Shown here piece by piece: positions 54,102-64,000 of a stretch of DNA of 64,000 nt. The notes beneath the pieces were generated by a model. That model saw nothing but the letters and a program-made list of their open reading frames with translations, searched no databases and was not told where the DNA came from. Source of the stretch: Cyanodermella asteris (taxonomy: Eukaryota > Ascomycota > Lecanoromycetes > Ostropales > Stictidaceae); the NCBI GenBank assembly GCA_900618795.1, contig UYJD01000003.1, positions 96,262 through 160,261 on the forward strand. Reading direction: 5' to 3'. The translations under genes were made by a program, and so were the position numbers. How positions within the stretch are numbered: the stretch's first letter is position 1; each line of letters opens with the position of its first letter.

Positions 54102-57100
54102 ATGGCGTCCCACGACAGCAAAAACACGACGAATAGATCATGGCGCAGTCCTGCCATGACCGCTGGGGATACAGGCCTCAGGTATGGCGTCGAGATTGAA
54201 GCGGTCTTGATTTTTCCGGAAACTGCAATAGATCCTGCCCTGGAGGTTCCCGAACAATCAGACCGGCGTCAATACAAAAATCTCCGAGGCGAATCCCGAC
54301 ATCCATCGCCAATACGAAGACCCTGGGGCGAAAGACTCACATCTCAACAAAAAAGAGATCTGCAGACATATCGAATGCCAAATGAGCATCCCCAAGCTGC
54401 GCGGTATCTGAGGAGATGGCCGCACTACAACGGTGGCGCTTTCGTCACTGATTTAGCCCCCGAGTCGTATGAAGGACATGGCAATCACATTTTGCGACCT
54501 ATACACAACCGCATTAGTGCTGCCAGCAACTTGCCATGGGACAAAAGGGCCATCACAGCGCATGGGAATCATCCGCTGAAAGTCGTCGCTGATGCCCTTA
54601 CTCATTCGACCACGCTGGCCCCATGGCTTCGCAAGCATTTGGACAGAAATGTCAATATACAAATATGGCTGAACCACAAGACCGGTGAAAAGCCAGGCCA
54701 CACACGATACCAGCAGCGAAGTTTCAGATACAGTTACACGCTGATGTTTGACGATACTGTGCAGGCGCTCAAAAATTTGGATTTGTTACGGTGGGCAGAG
54801 AGGAAGGCATCTTTACCCCGACTTTTGGCAGATGTTGATGAGCATGATCAGCTACCTGTGCCAGACACTTCCACATCCTCCAGGTTCAACGAGCCAGTGA
54901 CACCATCATTTGCTAGATTCGTCAGCCACGGCTTCGAAATGGCCACTCCTGTAACGAATGTTGATGACGTTCGATCTGCACAGGAGCTGGCAATGTATCT
55001 GCAGACGTTGAAGGTCAGTATATCTTCAAAGCATTCAAAACGTACATAAGGCTGACTTCAAATGACTAGGGCACTGAGAAAACAATCCACAATGCCACCA
55101 TCAACGAGAGTTGTGGTCTGCATGTGCACATCAGTGGCGCAGACCCGCCCCCGCAAAATGTACACAGGGACTATCATGCTAATATGACAAACCAGACTGT
55201 CGCGACGCTGATCCTTTTCCTTACCATGTATGAAGAGCAGCTCGACACCCTCTTTCCTCAAAAGCGCCGCGTCACTCCCCTGGAGAATCGCCTATGGTCC
55301 ACAGATCTGTGGAGCATCAGAGACTGGGCAGTTATGGAATGCTCAGGCGACCGGCTCAGTGATGGATTCCCAGACGATACGCTGACACTCGACTACGGAG
55401 ACATTGCAGCTGCGATTCGGTTTGCAAAGGGTCAGTGGCACCAGGAGCCTTTCCGCCTGCGATACAAGCCGTTGCGCACGATTGTCGACGAAATCTACAG
55501 CTGGAACCCCCAACAGCTCGCGATAATGCCGACCAGAAGATTGGACAGCAGCGAGAAGTTTAGAATGTTGCAAGAGGAGACACGTCCATTCCGGAGCAAT
55601 TCCAAGTATTACAATTGGGGCGCAAAAGAGGCCCAGAAAGATCATCCCCTCACTTTCTGGTACAATGAAAGCAAGCAAACTTTCGAGTTCCGACAATACG
55701 AAGGTTGCTTGGATGGGCACCATGTACACCTCTGGGTGCAATTGTGCGCCGCCATCGTCCGGACTGCTTCCCAAGCAGCTGCTCTTATTCCGCAAAACAT
55801 CGACATGACCGTGCCGAAGATGGACACGGAGCATGGCATTCAGGAGGATGTTGACAGCCCGGACTTTGAAAATGTAGACTCTCTACGCGCGGATGTACTG
55901 AATCAGCTTGGAGCTGGCTGGACCGAATGGCATGACGGCATGAGCATCTACGACCTCTTCGACGCTTGCGGTCTCGACGAGACGAACGAGATTCGCCAGC
56001 ACTTTGAATCGCGAGCAGCCTACTATGCCGTCCCTCCTCCCGACGAGACGGACGAATTCGAGCCATTGGCGTTCGAAGACAAGGGTCAAATTCCCGCGAT
56101 GCCGTCGCCGGAATTCACCACTGAACCGATGTGCTCGTGGCACTCGCGCCCGCCGACTTGGTATAATCAGGCGCCGTCGAGTGAACCTACCCGTGGGAAT
56201 AGTGCGGAATCGCCGCTGTCGGCGGAGCTGCTCGAGTCTAACGAGCTTGCGCGCATTGAAAAAGAACAAGAAGAGCGAGATGCTGCGGGCCCGGTTCAAC
56301 AACACGACTCGTCTGCCGAGCCATCGGTGCTGATGGAGTTGAACGATCCACGTGTACCCGAGACGACGGGAGAGACACAGATGACTGGCAGCATCTCGAT
56401 CGACGAAAATATGCGTGAGATGCTCAGAGGTTTAGCAGCAGACTTGGAAGGCGACCTGAGTGCTGCAAGAAAGGGAAGGACACCGACAACTGGCGGGGCC
56501 CCGGTAAGGCGACACACGCTTGCTGAACTCGATGAATTTATCGCCGACGAGAAGAGGTACGAGTCAACACTTACTGCCGAGGAGAGAGTTCGGGCCTATG
56601 AACGGGTCCTGGAGAGGACCGTGAACCACGAGCGTCGTGCCGCCGAGAAGACACGGTCCGATCCGTTTGCTCGGCCGCCAAGTCGAATGGACCTCGATGA
56701 GCGCGACAAAATACCGGCGTGGGTTCTCGAAGAGCCTCTTGAAGTGAAACGACGGCGGGAATTTGGAACTTTCCCACGACCTACGGACGAACAGCCGAAT
56801 CGGAGTCAAAGCCCAAGCCACGATCGGTTGACTGGACCCTCGAGAGCGTACGACCCTGAAGGATCACCGTATGAAGATCTACTCAGAATTAGCGGCGTCG
56901 ATAGAGCACAAGCGGGCGAAAGCTTGGAGCCTGGACGGTCCCAGGACGACTCTCAGCCGCCGCTGTCACAGCAAGAGGATGGAAGCGATCCTTACCTTGA
57001 TCTCATGGGGGATATCTCCGACAATGGTATCAGCAGCAACAGTCCAGCGGATGCTGCCGCACACGGGGGACCAACAGCAGCTTTGGAGCATTCGATAGCC

Positions 57101-60100
57101 CGATTTCGAGAAATACGATTGCGGGCGCAGAGGGAAAGGGAGGCCGCATTTCGAGAAAGCCAGGAAAAGGAGGCAGCCCGAGAACGCCAGGAATTGGCCG
57201 AGTTCAGGGCACGCAACCGAACTCGGGCTCTGAGCGAACGGTCCCTGCAGCAAACACCGCAGACAACAACAAGTCCGCGTGTGATTGTTAGGGATGTTGA
57301 TCCAGAAAATGGCGAACCGGGGATCATCGTGATTCCTGGGCCCGGCCCCCAGATTGTTGGACCACGAACGCCGTCGCCGAAAGAAAGAAGTCACAACATG
57401 GCTGGCACTCTTCCCGAGACTACAGGGCATGCTGCACCGCGGGTGCCATCGCCGAAGAAAAGGAGCCTGAGCAAGGACAATTCCCAGCCGCACAGTCCGA
57501 CTGGCAGTCCTCCTCCAGGCTTCAACCCCCTTCAAGCCGAGACGCAAGCTACCGAACCAGTATCTCCAGACTACATCACGACTCCTCGTGGAACACGCCG
57601 AGCCCGCTTTGCTGTACCTGAAGTGAGCCCGACGAGCAGAGTCCCAATCCGGACTCGCAGCGGTTCTCGCGCCGTCCGATGGGTGTTGCCTCAGGTTGCA
57701 CCTGGGGTGCCCGTCCATTTTGTGCCGCCAGAGGTTTTCGACTCGATTGCCAATGCATTGACTCACCCGCGGACTGAAGGTGGCCGGCAGTACGTAACTC
57801 GAACGGGGGCCGAGCGGATCACGGTGTGGGGGAGGCAGAGAGGTCAGTTCAACTCTGAAGGTGGAGCGACGAATGCCAGTTCTGTTCGACTGGAAGATCT
57901 TAAAGCTTTGGCTAGAAGTTGGCAGCGGAGAGAGCGGAAAGATGGGAATAATGGCCAGTCTGGAGAGGGCGATGAGGAGGACGACGACGACGATCAAGGA
58001 AACGACCGCGGCACAGATCAAGCCGAAGGACCTGGTGACAGCGGCACTGAGTCTGCGACAACCCCACCCGTTCCGGACTGGGACTCGTCGTCACAAGAAG
58101 AAACACCGTCTGCATTGAATGGCCAGCTTGGATCAATTCCTGCCCCTGGCTTCAACAACCCAACAGTCTCTTCAACGGACGGAAAGCGACTCAGAATCTC
58201 TTCGCCTCCGAAACACCCATCCCGACCTAGCACAGCTCACTGGCGGAGCCCCCACTACCGTTCCCCGCGTGAGCACCTCATACCCCTGACCGACTGGGGC
58301 GTGATGATTCGTGGCCAGGAAGCTTATGACGCCAGCCTGCGCATCAAACTTGTCACAGAACGCTTCGAAAGCGAGCTCGCAAAGAAGGGTATGGATGTCC
58401 ACGATGCAGGCATCAGAGAAATGAATCGTATCTATGATGATCAGCAGGCATCACGGCAAGGGAGCTTTGTGGTGACGAGCGGTGGGACCGAGATTGAGCT
58501 GCAAGACGAGCAAGCGACGGACCAGATCAGAGAGGGCGTCGCTGGTGTGAACAGAGACGTGGGTGCGGCTGTCAGGGATGCCATCGAGAAGAGCAAGGCT
58601 GACAGGAAGTCAATCGAGCAAACGCTCGCTCGGAACAGCGTTGGGCAGAGCAATTTTCTGCCTGGGCTGTTTACGTCGATCGTAGATGAAGATGTCAATC
58701 TGCGGACTCCGTTGAGTGGAAACAAGACCACGGACGCAGAAGCGGATGATGAGGACTCTATGTGGGGAGGGAGACTCGACCCTGCATTTGCAGTGAGCGT
58801 TGATCATCACCGTAAAGGTACGATTCGATGGCCAAGCGAGGAGCACGGAGACTATGGTCCCGAGTATTATGCCCATAAAGGTAGCGACTTCGACGATCGT
58901 GGCTACAGTTCCAGCTCGTCTCATGGCTCCCGCTCGAGCTCTGGTGACGATAATGATGGCGATGAGATTGGACCTGACTCAAAATCAAACAAGATCAGCC
59001 CATCCAAACACTCTCGCTCAAATGAACGATATCCAATGCTAAATAGAGGCAGAGTGTCAAAGGACCGTCAATCTTACAAATCTCGAGGAAGAGCGAGGGG
59101 TGCAAGACCCGAATCCGACCGACCTACCGATAACGTAAATTGTCCGCAGGAACTACCAACGATATCTAAAGAAGAACCAACGAGAACGATATCCTTAGAG
59201 GGAATAGAGAAGCCAATATCCCCCGAGCAACGCCGGATCGACGATGAAACAGTTCGAAAAATCCTCAAGGAACTCAAAGAATTCGACGAGAAGAGAGGGA
59301 AGAAGGAGAAGAAAGAGAAAGCTCGCAGCCCTCCGAAACGCTTGCCGAACGACTTCACTCCCAAAAAGCAATCGCGTCTGCGAATCTCGACCCGGGCATC
59401 GGATGACATTGACGATAATCAGCCATTGAAGACTCTCGACTCGGCCAGCCAGGTGCCGGAAGAAGACCCTTGGACCAGTGAGAATGATGCTGTTCTCTCG
59501 ATGCCCGGTCCAGCATCCGCGCCGAAGGACGCTTGGGTGACGGACATGTTCCCCGAACACACATTTACCCTCTCGGCGGCTCAGCAGCTGAGGCCTAGAG
59601 GTGACGCACCACGGGATCTCAGCTTGCTTGGAAGTGGAAACGATCGGGAACGGGTGAATTTAGAGGAGGATGAGGAGGAGGGTGCAGAAGTGAAGCAGGA
59701 GGAGGAGGAGGAGGATGATTCCCCGCCACGGACGGGTTCGGGACTGGCGGGTATGCTCCGCCGCGTCGGTAGTGGCTTCCAAACCGTCTTCGGATCACCT
59801 TCCATCGCCCAAAGTATCGGAGAAGAAGATGAAGTTACGGTCCCGGAATCCGAGCCGGATAACAGGCGATCGCGAGGCTCCAGCTCATCGGAGTCGTCCT
59901 CCGGCGACGACCTCACGCCCTGGGAGTATCTCCAACGTGAAGTCGAACGTGAAGCCGAACTCGATGCCGAGTACGAAATAGAGCTCAGAGACCAGGAACT
60001 GGATCGCCAAGACCGAGAAGCGGCCACACTCACCAACTCGGGTGGACCAGCGAAACTCGAAATGCTGCGACAAGGCTACGGCATGCCAGAAGAACCAATC

Positions 60101-60463
60101 GATTCAGACGAAAGCGACGAAGAGGCCGAGACCGAACATCGCTCTACACGCGAACGGACGCGTCGTCGTCGTCTTCCTCCTAGAAGGGCTGACGATGCTG
60201 GTGGGTTTTGGTACAGCTCGTGGGACGACGCAGAGCAGGCACACGTTCAGCGTTGGGTCGAGGTGAGGCACGGTGCATATTTAAAACCCGATCCGAGGGA
60301 CAGCATTCGCAGAAATGCATTGATTCTGGAGAATCAGGCTAGACGGAGGCGACCGGTTGACGAGTCGATGCGGAGAACTTGGGAGGCGAACGAATTGCAC
60401 GGGTATGGCAACGAAGATGAGATTATTGACAGACGGCTGGGCCCTGGCAGTGAGTTTGAGTAG
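54102..60463 (+). CDS. Giant protein with N-terminal amidoligase-like domain
   Basis: Two exons (54102-55013 and 55070-60463) joined across a 56-nt intron (GTCAGT...CTGAC...TAG) give about 2101 aa. The N-terminal 560 residues match the fungal amidoligase (COOH-NH2 ligase, glutamine-synthetase-like fold) pattern: GLRYGVEIEAVL with E31 and E33, GFEMATPVTNVDDV, SCGLHVHIS (C319, H322, H324) and FEFRQYEGCLDGHHVHLW at about 509-526. The domain crosses the intron, which supports the splice. Residues about 570-2000 are Ser/Pro/Glu/Arg-rich, mostly disordered, with charged coiled-coil stretches (REIRLRAQREREAAFRES) and Asp/Glu runs. A conserved-looking tail (GGFWYSSWDDAEQAHVQRWV) closes it. The family is thought to form amide bonds with peptides or proteins, but no fungal substrate is known to me. 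Confidence 0.82.
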
Positions 60464-61103
60464 ACCGGGGATGTCGAAAGAGCTATGGTAGCTGCAGAGC
60501 AGAATTTTGCTCGGGTGAACGGTATTTTTTGCCGATTGGCAATAGAGAATGATAGTAATTGCATTGTTGCAAAAAGGAGAACCATCACGATTAGGCGTCG
60601 TTTGCGACCACTTGAAGACATTCTCGGATTGCTGTGCCGCTGTATTGATATCTGTGTCCCCCTCGCGATCTTGCGCCGCATGTGCCGCGGCATTGACTTC
60701 ACAACGACTCCTCGTCGGAAGTTCAGACAGAAGTGCGGAAAAGACACATTTGGATGTCTGTGGCCTGAAACCTTCGATTTGCGTCGTCGTTTTAATCAGG
60801 CTCGAGATGTTAGTGGTCATCCAGCACGGGCGTGCAGGATCTCAGCATCAGAATCAGGCCGTGCGTGATCGCCATAAGTCGCACGCTAGTTAAGCCCTTT
60901 ACAAAAGACAATATGCACAATGGAGAATCATGCTCAGCTTCATGGGTATCCGTAACCTCAAATGTTCATTTCAAAACCTGTCACAACAAAAATCATACAT
61001 GCAAGAAATGCGTAAACCCCGAACCTATGTACACCTCTCATCACAAGCCAAGCCAAGACCTCCCCACCAGCAGAACCAGATCCAACTTCTCAGCAGGAAG
61101 TTC
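60464..61103. other. Convergent intergenic region
   Basis: The 640 bp hold the 3' ends of the amidoligase (+) and GH16 (-) genes. A 179-codon minus frame (60281-60820) overlaps the end of the amidoligase gene and is not recognisable. Confidence 0.5.
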
Positions 61104-62108
61104 CTAACCCTGGGTGTAAACCTTGAGCGCGCGAACATCGAATCCGACACCCGCATACGCCTTCGGGTTGTTCTGCACAAAGCTCTGGCAAGTCGGGTAC
61201 TGACTGCTCGCACACCCACTCTGCGCCCAAACAGCCGAGTTACCCGCCCAATCACCGCAGAACGTCCAGTCGAAGACGAGGTTGTGAGCCTTGAAGTGTT
61301 GGTCGATGTTGCAGTTGTTTCCGTTGGGGACGTTCATGGACGGCTTGCCCCAGCCGGCGGGGTTGGGGTTCGCACCGAAGACGTCGGCGGGGACGGGGTT
61401 CTTGCTGTACCACCACCAGACGTTGATGCCGGCGGAGGTCCATTCCATGACCCAGGTGCCGCCGCCGACGGCGTTTGCGTTTTGCCAGCTGTCGTCGCTG
61501 CGCTCGGTGAAGCCGCAGCCTTGGTTGCCTTCGCAGGAGGTGACGTCGGGTTTGATGAGGCCGCCGGCTTGGCCGTTGGCGGAGCAGCCTTGGGAGGTGT
61601 GCAGGGTCATTTTGTTGGCGCCTTTGGTGTGGACGCCCTCGATGATATCGATCTCGCCTTGGTTGGGCCAGTTGGGACCCACTGTCCAGAAGGCGGGCCA
61701 TCCTCCGCAGGAGATGGGAATCTTGTCGACGGTGATGGCGACGAGCATGTGCGTGTAGCTCTTTTTGGATTGAAGGCGGACAGACTTGCGTCCGGCGTTA
61801 CCCGTGAGGACGGTCGTGCTGTCGGCGCCCATCCAGGCCGAGTTGGCGGTGCTCTTGATCAAGCCAGATGCGGCGGCCTCCTGCTGGCTGACATACTGGA
61901 CCAGACCGTGGGTAGGATCCGAGTCGGTGAAGAAGTCGAAGTGGGAGAAGAAGTCGCCGCTGAAGTAATCCTCGGCGAGCTTGTAGCCGGCAGCGCGGCC
62001 GGACAAGGTGTTGTTGACGGCCTCGTCGGAGACATCGGTGAAGTAGTCCTGCGCAAGCGCGGGAGCAAAGAGGGCTGCAGCGGCGGCGAGAGCGAAACCG
62101 GAACGCAT
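61104..62108 (-). CDS. Secreted GH16-family glycosidase
   Basis: GH16 enzymes cleave or rearrange beta-glucans and related chains. The 334-residue frame has a signal peptide (MRSGFALAAAAALFAPALAQ) and the catalytic motif GEIDIIEG with E152, D154 and E157. Other family marks: GGWPAFWTVGPNWPNQ, LHTSQGCSANGQ, WVMEWTSAGINVWWW and HNLVFDWTFCGDWAG. The pattern is that of the fungal mixed-linked or endo-1,3(4)-beta-glucanase group. There is no GPI signal (the end is VRALKVYTQG), so the product is probably released or held in the wall non-covalently. The start at 62108 follows a long pyrimidine tract in the leader; the open frame continues upstream without a coding signal. Confidence 0.93.
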   Translation of the reverse strand: MRSGFALAAAAALFAPALAQDYFTDVSDEAVNNTLSGRAAGYKLAEDYFSGDFFSHFDFFTDSDPTHGLVQYVSQQEAAASGLIKSTANSAWMGADSTTVLTGNAGRKSVRLQSKKSYTHMLVAITVDKIPISCGGWPAFWTVGPNWPNQGEIDIIEGVHTKGANKMTLHTSQGCSANGQAGGLIKPDVTSCEGNQGCGFTERSDDSWQNANAVGGGTWVMEWTSAGINVWWWYSKNPVPADVFGANPNPAGWGKPSMNVPNGNNCNIDQHFKAHNLVFDWTFCGDWAGNSAVWAQSGCASSQYPTCQSFVQNNPKAYAGVGFDVRALKVYTQG

Positions 62109-62120
62109 CTTGATACGAAG

Positions 62121-62145
62121 GAGAAAAAAAAAGAAAAAAAAGAGC
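62121..62145 (-). promoter_or_regulatory. Poly-pyrimidine tract in GH16 leader
   Basis: On the minus strand a T-rich run with two long T stretches ends about 12 bases before the start codon. Such tracts are common in leaders and promoters of strongly expressed fungal genes. Confidence 0.45.
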
Positions 62146-64000
62146 GATATTGAAGTGACGGTACGAGATAACAACGACAACGAGGCAAACGAAGGATCGT
62201 GGAAGTTTGATTTCTGCTTCACAGAAGTAGAAATGAGTGGACGACGTAGCCGGTACGTCAAAAAGGAATGGAAGTTACAGGAACGAAGTCCCGAACGAAG
62301 CAAGACAATCACAGATCCGGAAAAGAGTAGACAAGCAACAAAATCAAAAACCAAGCAGGGCCAGGAGAGGGAGGCAAGGGCTGAAGGGGGATATATACAG
62401 TTACCCATGCAAGGAATAGCCGTTCGGCAAGACGATCGACCGGCAGCCATCCAGCCGGCAAGGGTGTCAGTCTGCCAGAGATTTGCAGAAACTTGAATTA
62501 GCCACTCCCATCACAAGGCAGGCATGCTCCATGGGAGGACGGAAGAGTTTCATCGTCCGCAAGCTGCCTGAGCGCGGGCCGTCTGGTGTCTCGAGGCAAT
62601 GTCGATCGGTGCTGAAATTGGCAGCGGAGAGGACATGTCGAGGTACGCTGAGTAGGCTGGTCGTGCTACCGCGACGTGACGATACACGGATACGGGGCTG
62701 AGCCTAAGCATTTGCCATGCTTCCTCTATCAGTAAGCCCGCAGGTTTGTTTCGACCGAGGCGAGCTGTCGGGAGAAGAGGTTCTCGGAAAGGAGCAGTCG
62801 GGTATATGGACCAGAAGACAAGCTGCAAGGACAGCAGATGGTCTGTACCTTCATTGCGTCGATTGTCGAAGCAATCGCATTACCACCCAGGAGACATCCC
62901 AAAGAATTCAAGCAGATACGAGCAAGGCTTCACCAACCATCAGCCCAATGATGGTGCGACACCCTCCGTACCCACCCCCCAGCTTCGACAACCTGCAGTT
63001 TCAGCCACGGCCTACCTCTGGATACTCAGCATTACCCAACGTGCGAGCCAGACCCAGCCGGGCCAACTTCGAAAAGGAAAGCTGTTAATGGCCCGTCTCA
63101 GCCTCTCAGGACGTCGCGCTTGATGGCGATCGGCTCGGACACTCCAACCACGGAGCAAAGCTGAGGCTTTGTACGTGACCGACTGGTCAGATGTTTGAAA
63201 AGGCTGCGACGTCAAAGAGATCAATGCGACCCCTGTTCCCATTTTCGGCGCTGACTGAGCAGCGGCCCGCGTCTGACCCAATTATAGAGTTCACTTCCCA
63301 TTTTGACTTCGCCGCAGCGTTGTATTTTCGTAATTCGCGGCCTCCGGAGCCAATTTCGAGGGAGGAGTCAATCACGCTCAGTATGAACCAGCGAGAGAAA
63401 ACCCATCGCGGTGTCGTGCGATCATCGTTTTGACGTCGGCTCAGAATCGCAGAGGGCGGGCATCGATCGGCGTGCTTCGCCACGGTCGCCTTCCAGAGCA
63501 GGCCGGCCAAATCTGAAACACGATGCTCCTATCTAGTGCGCGCAGTGCGGCGTAGGACGGATAGGCCATGCCGAAGAGATGATCTGAGGTGCGCCGAAGT
63601 TCGCGTTACCTTACGAACCCCTGGAGCCTCTCACATTAGCTGCTCACGAACGGGGCTTTGCGGCTTGCTCATTTCGACCTCAAGTGTGCTCTAGCATGGC
63701 AATTAGCTCGTCGTTCGTCAAGTCACGATCCAGTTGGGCACGTGTCAGAATAATGGCAGATACATATCTTGCCATCGCACGCCGAGTCGTCAGCCACTAA
63801 CAGAGTCGTTTTGTAAGTGCTAAGCGATGTGGTATCTACCATCTTGCTGGTGTGGTAGTCAAACATGGCGACCAGGTTACTCATCAAATTCATGCCTCGG
63901 TGTGCAGCAAGCGAGACTCGTACCTCTTTACGTTCTCACCATCTCAGAACGTAGATGCTCATGCTACGAAAGCTGTCGTACGATGTCATGTCATTTGTCT
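62146..64000. other. Terminal stretch, no gene recognised
   Basis: This is the upstream side of the GH16 gene. Frames of up to about 128 codons on both strands overlap and show no known motif. A gene continuing beyond the window end is possible but not visible. Confidence 0.45.

Noticed and set aside
56966-58021. 351-codon minus-strand frame within the amidoligase gene
   Set aside because: Antisense shadow of the low-complexity tail; Ser/Arg/Leu-rich without a known domain.
60930-62153. 407-codon plus-strand frame opposite GH16
   Set aside because: It is antisense to a clear GH16 gene with signal peptide and catalytic motif; its Val/Gly/Ala/Asp-rich composition is what the reverse of a biased gene gives.

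Overview
The window looks like nuclear DNA of a filamentous ascomycete (Pezizomycotina, most likely a dothideomycete). The support is: short introns (about 41-100 nt, one of 201 nt) with CTAAC/CTGAC-type branch sites, long intron-poor genes, and typical fungal families (GH72 and GH16 cell-wall enzymes, GMC oxidoreductases, MFS carriers, Bzz1, a ROG1-type lipase, DUF7704, small secreted proteins). Class-level placement is inference. The sequence has one assembly gap (48998-49256). All splice models were built by eye from reading-frame continuity and splice signals.

Layout. 1-14 kb is housekeeping: NAD kinase with an unusual N-terminal repeat array (-), exosome subunit RRP46 (-), the F-BAR/C1/SH3 protein BZZ1 (+), and an RBR ubiquitin ligase (+). 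14-30 kb is looser: a secreted protein (-), an integral membrane protein (+), a DHCR24-like FAD enzyme (-), a ROG1-like lipase (+), an NTF2/SnoaL-like protein (+), then a 3.4-kb stretch without a recognisable gene. 30-40 kb holds a CECR5-like HAD hydrolase (+), two convergent MFS carriers (+/-), a DUF7704 membrane protein (+), an AYR1-like SDR (+) and a TANGO2/NRDE protein (-). 40-49 kb is the most dynamic part: a Fic-domain gene with an interrupted frame, a 12-bp minisatellite just upstream of it, a decayed GMC oxidoreductase, a cysteine-rich small secreted protein, an intact GMC oxidoreductase, and the N-terminal part of a cytochrome P450 that runs into the gap. 50-64 kb holds a GPI-type GH72 glucanosyltransferase (-), a giant (about 2100 aa) amidoligase-domain protein with a huge low-complexity tail (+), and a secreted GH16 enzyme (-).

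How genes may work together. GH72 and GH16 both act on the wall, and BZZ1 on actin and membrane. GMC plus P450 next to a decayed GMC paralog could be the remains of a small oxidative metabolite locus, but no backbone synthase is visible. The most unusual items are the WVDxLLPSYV repeats fused to NAD kinase and the giant amidoligase protein. No virus-like element, CRISPR array or complete transposon was recognised.
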